Part shown: piece after piece, positions 27,469 through 36,672 of the stretch
Numbering within the stretch: position 1 is the stretch's first letter
Layout: every line of letters begins with the position of its first letter
Assembly: GCF_004342165.1 (NCBI RefSeq)
Contig: NZ_SMAL01000011.1
Span: 25,074 to 89,073 of the forward strand
Direction of reading: 5' to 3'
Length of the DNA: 64,000 bases
Source: Natranaerovirga pectinivora
GTDB lineage: Bacteria; Bacillota; Clostridia; Lachnospirales; DSM-24629
Made by a program: the position numbers and the translations under genes
The notes under the pieces: model-generated
The model's input: only the letters and a program-made list of their open reading frames with translations
The model's database searches: none
What the model was told of the DNA's origin: nothing

Positions 27469-28743
27469 TTGTTGAGAAAACAGAATATTTTTTTTGCTAT
27501 TGTTTTAGTTATTATAGTTTTTTCATTTCCTACTTTTGCATCAGATGATCATCTTTTCTATGAACCCTTAGATGTTGAAGACTTACAAGTTATTGTTAAT
27601 ACAGATCCTTCACTTGTGTTGTATCTTAATAAGCATATTGCCTATTTAGACAATGAAGTTGTGTATATTGATAGTAGTAATTCTAATATTACGCCCTTAT
27701 TAATAGAAGATGTTACATTCGTACCCATTCGTTTTATAAGTGAAAGCTTAGGGGGTAAAATAAATTGGTTTGGTGATATTTCTACTGCTGTTTTGGAAAA
27801 AAATGGTAAAGTAATAAGCATTCCAGTTAATGAAATGCACATTATAATTGATGGTGAGAAAGTCGAACTGGAAATGGCTTCATTAATGATTGAAGGAAGA
27901 CTTTATGTGCCTTTAGATGTTATTTCTGATGCCTTTGATATGAATGTGTTTTCTTATAATGATTTGATTGTTATTACAAAAGAAAATAGTGCAATGGTTC
28001 TTCCTAGGGACTTAGATATTGTTGAACAACGTTTTGATTCTTATTTATTAAAGGATGTTAAGATTCCCATATTAATGTATCACCATTTTGATGAGGTTGT
28101 TTCTAGATATTTGCGCAGTACTACTGTTACCCCTGATTTGTTTGAAGAACATTTAATCTCGTTAAAAGCGCATGGCTATAATAGCATCACTTTTATGGAT
28201 TTATATGACTTTATCCATAATGATAAGAAGCTTCCTGATAATCCATTTATCCTGACAATAGACGATGGGTATCTTAGCAATTATATTTATGCTTATCCTC
28301 TTCTTGAGAAATACGAAACGAAGGCTACTATTTTTGTTGTTACTTCTTCTAGAGGACAAACACCTGGTATTTTTCCACATTTTACTTGGGAACAAGCTAA
28401 GGAAATGGAAGACAGTGGCTGGATAGAAATTCATAATCACGGCCTACATCATAATCATCATACTCAGATGAGCGATGAAGACTTGATTGAAAGTATATTA
28501 TTGTCTACAGCTGATATTGAGAAACATTTAGGTGAAAGGGCTCTTAAAGTTTTTGCCTATCCAGAGGGGAATCATAATAAAGGTACGATTGATATTTTGT
28601 TAGATCTTGGTTATGACGTTCAGCTAACCCGTGGCAATGAACTTACGGATAAAGGGTCTGATTTATTTGATCTGGCCCGTTTTAATATTACATACACTAT
28701 GAGTGGTGAAATGCTTATAGATATGATAGAAGGTATGAAATAG
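27469..28743 (+). CDS. Secreted polysaccharide deacetylase with N-terminal copper-amine-oxidase-like domain
   Basis: 424 residues. A signal peptide (about 1-25) is followed by a substrate-binding-type domain of the Cu-amine-oxidase N1 family (about 65-175; VTFVPIRFISESLGGKINW, LYVPLDVISDAF). The NodB deacetylase domain spans about 195-420, with ILMYHHFDE, the metal motif TIDDGY in place of the usual TFDDG, and EIHNHGLHHNHH. The family removes acetyl groups from peptidoglycan or other extracellular polymers. The start is TTG after GGGGAG; the following TTG is also possible. It is divergent from the response regulator and followed by a terminator. Confidence 0.9.
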   Translation: MLRKQNIFFAIVLVIIVFSFPTFASDDHLFYEPLDVEDLQVIVNTDPSLVLYLNKHIAYLDNEVVYIDSSNSNITPLLIEDVTFVPIRFISESLGGKINWFGDISTAVLEKNGKVISIPVNEMHIIIDGEKVELEMASLMIEGRLYVPLDVISDAFDMNVFSYNDLIVITKENSAMVLPRDLDIVEQRFDSYLLKDVKIPILMYHHFDEVVSRYLRSTTVTPDLFEEHLISLKAHGYNSITFMDLYDFIHNDKKLPDNPFILTIDDGYLSNYIYAYPLLEKYETKATIFVVTSSRGQTPGIFPHFTWEQAKEMEDSGWIEIHNHGLHHNHHTQMSDEDLIESILLSTADIEKHLGERALKVFAYPEGNHNKGTIDILLDLGYDVQLTRGNELTDKGSDLFDLARFNITYTMSGEMLIDMIEGMK

Positions 28744-28747
28744 AAAA

Positions 28748-28790
28748 AAGGAGCTGTCTTAGAATTATTTCTGAGGTAAGCTCCTTCTTA
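28748..28790 (+). terminator. Intrinsic terminator after the deacetylase
   Basis: AAGGAGCT (28748-28755) pairs with AGCTCCTT (28779-28786), with a further inner stem and a T-rich tail. Confidence 0.8.
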
Positions 28791-28805
28791 ATGTCTTAAA
28801 ATAGA

Positions 28806-28820
28806 GGGACGGTTCATAAA
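28806..28820 (+). repeat. REP copy (GGGACGGTTCATAAA)
   Basis: Single exact consensus copy just past the 3' end of the first antiporter gene, pointing toward it. Confidence 0.85.
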
Positions 28821-28831
28821 AATGAAGTTTT

Positions 28832-30013
28832 TTACTTGGATGATATTTGATTTGCTTTCATTAATGCTATTTTTGTAATCACCGGACCTATTAGTTCATA
28901 TACAATAGTTGACCCAATGATTATGGTTCTAATTGTGCCACCAAATTCAGGGATTTTTATTTCTGCCAGCAGTGCCAATCCAAGGGCCACTCCTGCTTGT
29001 GGTATTAAAGTGTATCCTAGGTATGTTTGTATTTCCTTAGAGGCATTAACCAATTTGGTTCCCAATTTTGCACCTATGATTTTTCCAATGATTCTACATA
29101 GGATATACCCAATGCCTATATACCCTACTTGCTTAAAAACATGGAGGTCAATTTTCAAACTGGCTAATACAAAAAACAGGACATAGACTGGTGGTGTGAA
29201 TTTTTCAATGACTGCTAAGGTTTTGACACTGGAAACTGTAAGATTAGACACTGTTACACCAATGACCATACATAGGAGCATGCTGGATATATCCAATGTT
29301 TTAGCTGTGCCTATGCTTAAGGATATGATTGCTATTATAAAGCAAAGGAGTTCGTCTAAGCTTCTTATATGATCCACCACATAGGTTAGAATGCAACCGA
29401 CTAGGCAACCTATTGCAATGGCCATTCCTATATTTAAAAAGGATCTTGTAATCTCTTGGCCCAGGGATAGGTGAAGTGATGCGCCAGAAGGAGTAAATGT
29501 TTTTGCAATAGAGACCATTATGGTAAAAAGGATGATTCCAATGGCATTATCTAGAGCCACTACTGGAATTAATGTGTCGACCAAAGGACCTTTTGCATTG
29601 TACTGTCGTATAACCATTATGGTTGCTGCGGGAGCCGTTGCTGCTGCTATTGCACCTAATACAATGCTAAATTGAAAGGATAAGTTAAATATAAATATCA
29701 TCGAAAGGGTTACTAGTGTTACCGCGCCAAAACTTTCGAAGATTGCAATTTTTACAATGCCTGATTGAATGCTTTTTATTTTTATTATATTAAGGGCGCT
29801 ACCTATATTGTAAGCAATAAAACCTAGGGCAAATTCTGATATGATATTAAGTCTAGGAACAAGATCCCCTGGGATGAGTTCTAAGAAGTAGGGCCCTATG
29901 AAAATGCCTGATACTAGGTAACCCGTTACGTGAGGCAGTTTTATAAGTGTTGCTATTTTAGCAAATATCATTCCTGATAGTAATATAATGGCTATGTAGT
30001 ATAGTATGTTCAC
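28832..30013 (-). CDS. Cation:proton antiporter (CPA2/KefB family membrane domain)
   Basis: 393 residues, about a dozen helices and no cytoplasmic TrkA domain. Family features include the N-terminal LPHVTGYLVSGIFIGP and the middle region APAATIMVIRQYNAKGPLVDTL followed by VALDNAIGIILF, with the ion-binding Asp region of this family. It is closely similar over its full length to the antiporter at 30696-31874, so the two are tandem paralogues separated by one small membrane gene. The start is GTG with AAAGGAGCG upstream. The transported ion (Na+, K+ or other) is not visible. Confidence 0.88.
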   Translation of the reverse strand: MNILYYIAIILLSGMIFAKIATLIKLPHVTGYLVSGIFIGPYFLELIPGDLVPRLNIISEFALGFIAYNIGSALNIIKIKSIQSGIVKIAIFESFGAVTLVTLSMIFIFNLSFQFSIVLGAIAAATAPAATIMVIRQYNAKGPLVDTLIPVVALDNAIGIILFTIMVSIAKTFTPSGASLHLSLGQEITRSFLNIGMAIAIGCLVGCILTYVVDHIRSLDELLCFIIAIISLSIGTAKTLDISSMLLCMVIGVTVSNLTVSSVKTLAVIEKFTPPVYVLFFVLASLKIDLHVFKQVGYIGIGYILCRIIGKIIGAKLGTKLVNASKEIQTYLGYTLIPQAGVALGLALLAEIKIPEFGGTIRTIIIGSTIVYELIGPVITKIALMKANQISSK

Positions 30014-30112
30014 TTTTTTACGCTCCTTTTATAGTGTTGCTGAGATTAAAATCCCTTATTACTATAATATTAGAATACGTAAAATGTATTACAGACTATT
30101 TTCCCCAATAAA

Positions 30113-30153
30113 AAAGAGCTTCTATATTCTTATAAGATTATGAGAAGCCCTTT
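30113..30153 (-). terminator. Terminator after the small membrane protein gene
   Basis: On the minus strand GGGCTTCT and AGAAGCTC form a stem followed by TTTTTTATT, 8-50 nt past the stop of the 30161-30541 gene. Confidence 0.75.
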
Positions 30154-30160
30154 GTCTATT

Positions 30161-30541
30161 CTATAATTCTTGGTTTACTCTTTTGTTCATAATGACACCA
30201 ACTAATGCACCTATTAAAGCCAGTAACATTGCGTATGCACCAGAGCCTGCAGCACTAATACTTGCACCAAAGAAATCTACACTTTTATCTGATATGTATG
30301 CAAACATTACAATTAATCCAATAACTAATGTTATGATTGAAATTATCTTGTTTGAACTTTTCTTTTTGTATGCACTTAAAGCTGGATAGATCATAACCAC
30401 TAAAAAGATGTACCCTTGTTGAGCAAATCCATTTTGACTTAAAAAGGCAAGGTTGACCCAAGGCATAAATAATGATAATAACCCTATTGCACTACTAATT
30501 AATATAATTATTTCACTTAATAAATATTTTTTTGATTCCAT
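30161..30541 (-). CDS. Small membrane protein of unknown function
   Basis: 126 residues with four likely transmembrane helices (about 8-30, 42-56, 63-83, 95-118) and a charged C-terminus. I do not recognise the family. It has a strong AAAGGAGGTCATCAAT ribosome site and its own terminator. It sits between the two paralogous antiporter genes in the same orientation, but clear terminators on both sides make it an independent unit. Confidence 0.7.
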   Translation of the reverse strand: MESKKYLLSEIIILISSAIGLLSLFMPWVNLAFLSQNGFAQQGYIFLVVMIYPALSAYKKKSSNKIISIITLVIGLIVMFAYISDKSVDFFGASISAAGSGAYAMLLALIGALVGVIMNKRVNQEL

Positions 30542-30649
30542 ATTGATGACCTCCTTTTTTGTCTTGTAATAACATTATATATTCTTTTTCATTACTCTCC
30601 AATGTGTTTTATGCACAATATGGAGTAAATATGGACTTTTTTTGCTAAA

Positions 30650-30686
30650 AAAAGTTACCTACTCTTAATTAAAAGCGGTAACTTTT
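30650..30686 (-). terminator. Terminator after the second antiporter gene
   Basis: GGTAACTTTT and its complement AAAAGTTACC form a 10-bp stem, followed on the minus strand by a run of T. Confidence 0.85.
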
Positions 30687-30695
30687 ATTTACTTA

Positions 30696-31874
30696 TTATT
30701 TACTAATTTGTCCAGCTTTTGTTAAAGCGATTTTGGCGATGACTGGCCCTACTAATTCGTATATAATTGTTGACGCTACAATAATGGTTCTAATGTAACC
30801 ACCTATTTCAGGTAGTTTTATTTCCGCTAATAAAGATAATCCTAGTGCTACACCTGCTTGAGGAATTAATGTGTACCCTAAATAAGTTCGTATTTCTTTA
30901 GATGAAGATACCAGTTTAGTCCCCCAATAGGATCCTAATAATTTTCCAATGACCCTAACGACAATATACGCGATTCCTATGAGTCCCACTTGTCTAAAGA
31001 CAGCAATATCGAGCTTTAAACTGGCAAGGACAAAAAAGATAACGTATATTGGTGGTGTGAATTTGTCTATGACAGATAAGGTTTTTATATTGGAGATGCT
31101 TAGATTGGTAACGGTAGCACCTATAATCATACACAAGAGCATACTAGAAACATCTATGATATTTGCTACACCAATTGCAAGAGATATGACGGCAATAATA
31201 ATACAAAGCAATTCATCAGAACTTTTTAATCTATCAAATAAATAGGAAAGAACAACCCCAGCTACACAACCAATTGCAATAGCGATTCCTATATCTAAAA
31301 AGGATTGGATCAGTTCTCGACCTAATGTTAGACGAAGTGCATCTCCAGATTCAATAAAGGGCTTTGCAACAGATATCATAATACTAAATAGAATAATGCC
31401 AATGGCATTATCCAATGCCACGACAGGTACCAATGTGTCTACAAGAGAGCCTTTAGCATTGTACTGCCTTATAATCATCATAGTCGCTGCTGGCGCTGTG
31501 GCCGCTGCAATAGATCCTAATACAATACTAAATCCGAAGGATTGACGGAAGATAATAATCATTGATAATGTCACAACAAGAACTGCGCCAAGACTTTCGA
31601 AGATGGCAATTTTAAATACACCATTTTTAATTTGTTTAATGCGTTTTATGTTAAGGGCACTTCCGATATTATAGGCAATAAACCCTAAGGCGAATTCTGA
31701 GATAATGGTTAACTGAGGGATAACATCCCCTGGAATAAGTTTTAGAAAATATGGTCCAATTAAGATACCGGCTAGTAAATACCCAGTAACGTGTGGTAGT
31801 TTTGCCAGTGTTGCTATTCTAGCCAAAACTAAACCTGATAGTAAAATTATAGCGATATAGTAAAGTATGTGCAC
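30696..31874 (-). CDS. Cation:proton antiporter (CPA2/KefB family), coupled to PII-like gene
   Basis: About 392 residues, paralogous to the antiporter at 28832-30013 along its whole length. I choose the GTG at 31874: it aligns with the start of the paralogue (VHILYYIAIILL against MNILYYIAIILL) and has GGGAGGCAAAGGAAT directly upstream. The frame extends to 31895. Motifs: LPHVTGYLLAGILIGP, APAATMMIIRQYNAKGSL, VALDNAIGIILF. It lies 24 nt after the PII-like gene, so the two are almost certainly one transcript. The PII-like protein may gate it by nucleotide or energy state. Confidence 0.88.
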   Translation of the reverse strand: MHILYYIAIILLSGLVLARIATLAKLPHVTGYLLAGILIGPYFLKLIPGDVIPQLTIISEFALGFIAYNIGSALNIKRIKQIKNGVFKIAIFESLGAVLVVTLSMIIIFRQSFGFSIVLGSIAAATAPAATMMIIRQYNAKGSLVDTLVPVVALDNAIGIILFSIMISVAKPFIESGDALRLTLGRELIQSFLDIGIAIAIGCVAGVVLSYLFDRLKSSDELLCIIIAVISLAIGVANIIDVSSMLLCMIIGATVTNLSISNIKTLSVIDKFTPPIYVIFFVLASLKLDIAVFRQVGLIGIAYIVVRVIGKLLGSYWGTKLVSSSKEIRTYLGYTLIPQAGVALGLSLLAEIKLPEIGGYIRTIIVASTIIYELVGPVIAKIALTKAGQISK

Positions 31875-31897
31875 ATTCCTTTGCCTCCCTTTCATTT

Positions 31898-32239
31898 CTA
31901 GTTATCGAATGTTCCACCTTCTACCTGTGAAATAGGTATTGTAAAAGCAATACCCACATTGGTTTGTGATAAATCTCCAATAACAGCTTTTATGGTTGCC
32001 ATAGCCCTTTTAACTTGTTCTTTTTTTAATACTACAAAAACCGTCTTATTGGATGTTTGGTTATTGTTAATTAGCATCTTTAAGGAGCCAAACATAGGGA
32101 TATCGTCCATATTATGTAAGAAGCTGGCCATCCCATAGCTGTCTATAACCGTTGCACCCTTTAAACCAATATTTACAAATTCTTTCATTAGTATCTCCAA
32201 TTCATCTGGTTTATTTAAGACCAATACAAGAAGCTCCAT
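31898..32239 (-). CDS. PII-like small regulatory protein
   Basis: 113 residues. The pattern MELLVLVLNKPDELEILM, GLKGATVIDSYGMASFL, a variable loop, then VFVVLKKEQVKRAMATIKAV and GIAFTIPISQVEGG has the PII-like beta-alpha-beta layout with KGATVIDS and a GIAF-xPI ending. The T-loop Tyr of classical GlnB is not evident. PII-like proteins such as SbtB control neighbouring membrane transporters by binding nucleotides. Its ribosome site is AAGGAGG, and the antiporter follows at once. Function is inferred from fold pattern and context. Confidence 0.65.
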   Translation of the reverse strand: MELLVLVLNKPDELEILMKEFVNIGLKGATVIDSYGMASFLHNMDDIPMFGSLKMLINNNQTSNKTVFVVLKKEQVKRAMATIKAVIGDLSQTNVGIAFTIPISQVEGGTFDN

Positions 32240-32392
32240 TTTTTTCCTCCTTATAATCCTTGAAATATAGTGGTTTATTTAGCATAACATACATTGATGC
32301 TGGGTTTCAAGGTGAGTAATTTTTTATGATGCATTTTATTGGAATTACGGTTGCATATTATTAAGGGGACTATTTAGAGACGATTGCATATT

Positions 32393-32480
32393 GGGGACGG
32401 TTCATAAAAACCGGTTATATCTTTCTTTATTTATATATATTTTCTAAGAACCGTCCCTTCTTTTTTCTAAGAACCGTCCC
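32393..32480. repeat. REP cluster: one forward and two inverted copies
   Basis: GGGGACGGTTCATAAA (32393-32408), AAGAACCGTCCC (32446-32457) and AAGAACCGTCCC (32469-32480). The forward copy can pair with either inverted copy to form a long hairpin between the PII-like and GGT genes. A decayed half copy (AAGGGGAC) lies just before, at about 32363. The rest of 32240-32609 is AT-rich with no gene. Confidence 0.9.
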
Positions 32481-32609
32481 TCTTTATTCTCTATTCTTTC
32501 TTTCGTTTTTTTTATTTTTATAGTAATATATATTTAAGTTGACTTTTTCTATTTTAGGAATAAAATTAAGTAAGCAAATGAATTTTTTAGTCTAAAGGAC
32601 GGTGTGTTG

Positions 32610-34232
32610 ATGGTATCAAAGCAAGGTGATCATAATCATAGTTTTTCTTCTAAAAGCCCTTTAGGCATGGTTTCTACCGCTTCTACTTATGCAACTGAAG
32701 CAGGGGTTCAAATGCTTGAAAAAGGCGGAAATGCTATTGATGCTGCTGTTGCTGCTGCTTTTTGCTTGGGTGTTACTGAGCCACAAGCGTCGGGTTTAGG
32801 TGGTCAATCAATGGCTTTAGTTTATTTTGCAGAAGAAAACCGTGTTTTTGCATTAGATGGGTCTTCTAGAGCACCTTTTAGTATTCAACCTAGTAAAAAT
32901 CCACAAAAGCCTGTTAATGTAGGTATTAAATCCACAACTGTTCCTTCTACACCTGCTACTCTTGGATATATGCACGAGAAATATGGCAAACTACCTTTTG
33001 AAACGGTTATTGAACCTGCTATCTCGGCTGCAAAAAATGGCTTTGTTGTATCTTCTTTGTTGTATAAGCTACTTAAAAAGAATGAAAAAACTTTGGCTAA
33101 GGATTCTTTAATTGTTAAAAACTTTTTTACTAATAATAAAGTCCTTAAGAAGGGTAATATAATAAGGCAGCCTGAGCTTGCTGAGTGTATGATGCAAATG
33201 TCTCGGGCTGGTTGGATGGATTTTTATATTGGTAAGATAGGTAATGATATTATAAAGGATATGGAGACTAGACAAGGTTTAATTAATGCTGCTGATTTAA
33301 GCCAAATCCCTTTTCCTGTAGAACGTGAGGTTTTATCTGGTAGTTATAGGGGTTATGATATTTTTACATTTCCTCCACCTGGTGCTGGAAGAGTTTTGGT
33401 TCAACTTTTAAATATTTTGGAGAATTTTCCTTCAGAATATCTTAATCCCGAAACGCCTATTGGTGCTATTATATTTGCTTTGGCTTTTCGTTTTGCTTTA
33501 ACGGATAGACAGAAGATGCCTATTCATCCTGATTTTTATTTGCAATCTGTTAATAAATATATGTCTGATAAGGCCTATGCTAAAGATTTGGCCCAAAGAA
33601 TTTATGAGATTGGCAAGTTCAGTTTACAAGAGGATTTTACACCACCTCCTCTTTCTGGGGAGACCACTCATTTATCCGTTGTTGATAAGGAAGGTAATGC
33701 CGTTGGGATTACCCAATCCATTGAGTTGGTTTTTGGTAGTAAAACCATGGCTGATGGGTTAGGGTTTTTTTATAATAATTATTTGAGTGCCTTTGAGTAC
33801 AAGAATATGACACATCCTTATTATTTATTGCCTGGTGGTAAACCTTGGAGTAGTGTTGCCCCTACCCTTATATTTGAAAATGGTAAACCAAGGTACTTGT
33901 TAGGTAGTCCTGGTAGCGCAAGAATTTCTACTGCTTTGACTCAGGTTATTTCTAGGTTAATTGATAACAACGAGGATATGGCAACTGCTATTGCTGCCCC
34001 TAGATTCCATTCTTCTCATACAGGCAAATTGATTATTGAACAAGATCGGTTTGATAAAGAGGTTATTGACGCTTTAAAGCAAACTGGTTTTGAAATTAAT
34101 AGAAAAGATTCTTATAGTTTTTATTTAGGCTGTGTTCAAGGTGTTCAAGTACCCATAAATAACGAAAAAGATTTTTTAGGTGTTGCAGACCTTCGTAGGG
34201 ACGGTTCTGCTAAAGGGCCTAATGACTTATAA
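32610..34232 (+). CDS. ggt: Gamma-glutamyltranspeptidase family protein
   Basis: About 540 residues. The N-terminal part has GGNAIDAAVAAAFCLGVTEP and GLGGQSMALVYF. The autoprocessing nucleophile Thr is in SGETTHLSVVDKEGNAVGIT (about 352 from the ATG). The glycine pair and substrate loop appear as PGGKPWSSVAPTLIFENGKP, and GSPGSARISTA is also kept. No signal peptide is seen, so it is probably cytoplasmic. The family hydrolyses or transfers gamma-glutamyl groups. GTG and TTG codons just upstream of the ATG could also start it. GGGACGGTTC occurs in frame near the C-terminus (RRDGS). It is the first gene of a GGT, ATP-grasp/M20, FGase group. Confidence 0.88.
   Translation: MVSKQGDHNHSFSSKSPLGMVSTASTYATEAGVQMLEKGGNAIDAAVAAAFCLGVTEPQASGLGGQSMALVYFAEENRVFALDGSSRAPFSIQPSKNPQKPVNVGIKSTTVPSTPATLGYMHEKYGKLPFETVIEPAISAAKNGFVVSSLLYKLLKKNEKTLAKDSLIVKNFFTNNKVLKKGNIIRQPELAECMMQMSRAGWMDFYIGKIGNDIIKDMETRQGLINAADLSQIPFPVEREVLSGSYRGYDIFTFPPPGAGRVLVQLLNILENFPSEYLNPETPIGAIIFALAFRFALTDRQKMPIHPDFYLQSVNKYMSDKAYAKDLAQRIYEIGKFSLQEDFTPPPLSGETTHLSVVDKEGNAVGITQSIELVFGSKTMADGLGFFYNNYLSAFEYKNMTHPYYLLPGGKPWSSVAPTLIFENGKPRYLLGSPGSARISTALTQVISRLIDNNEDMATAIAAPRFHSSHTGKLIIEQDRFDKEVIDALKQTGFEINRKDSYSFYLGCVQGVQVPINNEKDFLGVADLRRDGSAKGPNDL
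34198..34207 (+). repeat. REP core inside the C-terminal coding end of the GGT gene
   Basis: GGGACGGTTC lies in frame, encoding RDGS 8-9 residues before the stop. It is only the 10-nt core, so chance cannot be excluded. Confidence 0.5.
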
Positions 34233-34253
34233 AATTTACAAGGAGAAATGTAT

Positions 34254-36401
34254 ATGAAAATTGCTATTGTTTACAATCGTGAAAGCCAAGCCGTTATCAA
34301 TTTGTTTGGTAAGCTGAATCGAGAAAAGTACGGTTTACAGACAATTAAAAGAATTAAAGATGCTTTGGTTACTGGGGGACATCAGGTTAAAACATTTGAA
34401 GGGGATAAAAATATTATTGAAGAACTTGAAAAGTTTATGCCTTCTGTTGTTTCTGGGGAAAGACCTGGCTTGGTTTTTAACTTAAGTTATGGGATTCAGG
34501 GTAAGGGAAGATACATGCATATGCCAGGGATTTTGGAAATGTTAGGTATTCCCTATGTTGGTTCAGGTCCAGAGACTCACGCTATTGCTCTTGATAAGAT
34601 TGTTACTAAGTTAATTCTTATTCAAAAAGGGATTCCAACGCCTAAGTTTACTGTAATGTACAAACCTGATTCTCCTATTACTGGGGATCTTAGCTATCCT
34701 ATGATTGTTAAGCCAAAGGATGAGGCTGTTTCTTTTGGTCTTAAAATTGTTAATGATGAAGAGGAACTAAGAGACGGGGTTAAAACCATTTACGAAACCT
34801 TTAATACACCTACTTTAGTTGAAGAGTACATTCCAGGCAGAGAGTTTAATGTGGCTTTGTTAGGAAATAATCCTCCTGAAGCTTTACCACCTGTTGAGCT
34901 GCTTTTCGGGGACGGTCCTCAAATTTATACATATGAGGATAAAAAAAGTACAAGTGGTAGAGAAGTTGAAAAAGTTTGTCCTGCGAATCTTTCACCAGAA
35001 CAAACTGAAAAAATTCAACAATTGGCTATTGATACTTTTAATGCCTTAGGTTGTTATGATAGTGCCAGAGTTGATTTTCGTATGGATGATAATGGGGATC
35101 TGTATGTTTTAGAAGTGAATTCAATGGCTAGTTTAGGGTCTAATGGTTCTTTTGTTTTTGCAGCTGAGAGAATTGGTCTTGATTATACAGCTTTAATGAA
35201 TCGATTGGTGGAGGTTGCTTCTGAACGTTATTTTGGTCCTTTTGTTATCGATGAACTGAATGATGATAATGCTTCTAAACAATCTGTAAATTTCTTTAAT
35301 CATATTACTAAAAATCGTGACAAAATTGAAAATGAGTTAAAAACTTGGACCAATCTTCCTTGTTGGACAGAGGATCAAGTTGGATTAAAAACTGTCAGTA
35401 GAAAAATTGAAGAACGTATGAAAAAACTTGGTTTAAAAGAAGTTACTGAATTTACCAATGGTCAATCTGTTTGGACTTGGGAAACTAAAGGTGGTTTAAA
35501 GGACGGTACGCTTTTGGTTTTACCTATTGATATTCCTGGGGATAGATCTGGTTTTCCTGTGCCATTTAACATTGATCAAGAGTGGATTTATGGGGAAGGT
35601 ATTGCTTCTAGCCGTGGTGGCCTTGTGACTTTGTTAAGTGCTTTAAATGGGTTAAAAGATATTAAATCCCTTTCTGATAAAAAAATTGGTGTTCTGATTT
35701 ATGCAGATGAAGGCAGAGGTATGCGTTATAGTTATGATACTTTACGTAAAGTTGCTAATGATGTAAAAGAAGTGATTGTTCTTCAACCAGGGTTTGAAGG
35801 TGGTAAGATTGTTGATCAAAGACGTGGTTCTAAAAAATTCAGTGTGATTGTGGAAGGTGATCCTTTAAGAGTTGGTAACCATAGCAATAAAGTTGATGTT
35901 ATGAGCTATTTCTTAGAGAAAGCTGAAAAACTAAAAGAATTGAATGTAATGGATTCTAAATTAACAGTTGTTGTCCAAGACATTCATTCTGAAAGATATA
36001 GTGTGTTATTGCCTCACCGTGTTCGCGCTTCTATTTATGTAACATTCCTTGACGAGAAGAAAGTTAAGGAAGCCGAAGCAAAAATCAGAGAGTTATTCAA
36101 GTCAACAACACGAGGCATTCAGTGTTATGTAGAAAAACTAACTGAACGTCCTCCATTTAATCGAATCAAGAATAATTCTTTGATTACTGAGTTAAGCCGT
36201 ATTAGTGAAGAGTTGAATATTCCTTTTGGGGTAGAGTCTAGTTTGTTACCATCTGCTGCTGGGGAGATTCATAATAAAATTCCTATTGTTTGTGGCTTTG
36301 CACCTGCTAGTAAAGGGTTGTATACGCCAAATGAGGCCCTTCACCGTGGTGAGCTGATTCAAAAAACTTTGCTTCTTGGGATGTATTTGTTAAGAGGTTA
36401 A
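34254..36401 (+). CDS. ATP-grasp ligase (D-Ala-D-Ala ligase-like) fused to an M20-peptidase-like domain
   Basis: About 715 residues from the ATG at 34254 (AAGGAG 8 nt upstream). Residues 1-325 form a D-Ala-D-Ala-ligase-type ATP-grasp domain: YGIQGKGRYMHMPGILEMLG, PYVGSGPETHAIALDK, PMIVKPKDEAVSFG, VEEYIPGREFNVALLGN and the Mg site DLYVLEVNSMASLGSNG. Residues 350-715 resemble an M20 dinuclear peptidase with lid domain, but the usual H-x-D, GRGxxDMKGG and EExG metal motifs read VLPIDIPGD, GEGIASSRGG and YADEGRGM. Metal binding is therefore doubtful. The ligase half probably joins an amino acid or peptide through an acyl phosphate. It lies 21 nt after the GGT gene. Confidence 0.85.
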   Translation: MKIAIVYNRESQAVINLFGKLNREKYGLQTIKRIKDALVTGGHQVKTFEGDKNIIEELEKFMPSVVSGERPGLVFNLSYGIQGKGRYMHMPGILEMLGIPYVGSGPETHAIALDKIVTKLILIQKGIPTPKFTVMYKPDSPITGDLSYPMIVKPKDEAVSFGLKIVNDEEELRDGVKTIYETFNTPTLVEEYIPGREFNVALLGNNPPEALPPVELLFGDGPQIYTYEDKKSTSGREVEKVCPANLSPEQTEKIQQLAIDTFNALGCYDSARVDFRMDDNGDLYVLEVNSMASLGSNGSFVFAAERIGLDYTALMNRLVEVASERYFGPFVIDELNDDNASKQSVNFFNHITKNRDKIENELKTWTNLPCWTEDQVGLKTVSRKIEERMKKLGLKEVTEFTNGQSVWTWETKGGLKDGTLLVLPIDIPGDRSGFPVPFNIDQEWIYGEGIASSRGGLVTLLSALNGLKDIKSLSDKKIGVLIYADEGRGMRYSYDTLRKVANDVKEVIVLQPGFEGGKIVDQRRGSKKFSVIVEGDPLRVGNHSNKVDVMSYFLEKAEKLKELNVMDSKLTVVVQDIHSERYSVLLPHRVRASIYVTFLDEKKVKEAEAKIRELFKSTTRGIQCYVEKLTERPPFNRIKNNSLITELSRISEELNIPFGVESSLLPSAAGEIHNKIPIVCGFAPASKGLYTPNEALHRGELIQKTLLLGMYLLRG

Positions 36402-36445
36402 TTTGAAAGTCTAATCTGAGATAGTAGCAGATAGTAGAGATAGTA

Positions 36446-36643
36446 GGGACGGTTCATAAATTTAAGTTAACTTAGTGTGATTTAAGGAGGCCGTTATTTT
36501 GGGGGACGGTTCATAAAATTGATTATTATTTTGTTTGTATTGTAATCTGTTTTTATGAACCGTCCCTCTTTAATTTGTTTTATTTTTTTTGGAACCATTT
36601 TTCGGGAACCGTCCCCTACTTTATTTTTTCGGGAACCGTCCCC
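36446..36643. repeat. REP cluster: two forward, three inverted copies
   Basis: Forward copies at 36446-36460 and 36502-36518, inverted copies at 36552-36566, 36604-36616 and 36631-36643. The last two lie in a 27-bp tandem duplication whose unit begins TTTTTCGGGAACCGTCCCC. This cluster occupies the spacer before the FGase gene and creates a spurious N-terminal open frame. Confidence 0.9.
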
Positions 36644-36672
36644 TACTTTATTTTTATTTGGAGGTTGTTTGT

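Noticed and set aside
36604..36643. Insertion-sequence ends around the FGase gene
   Set aside because: The 27-bp direct duplication contains only the REP core and no transposase remnant.
36589..36672. N-terminal extension of the FGase frame with repeated GNRPLLYF
   Set aside because: It is REP sequence read in frame; the TTG at 36673 has a perfect Shine-Dalgarno site and the family homology begins there.
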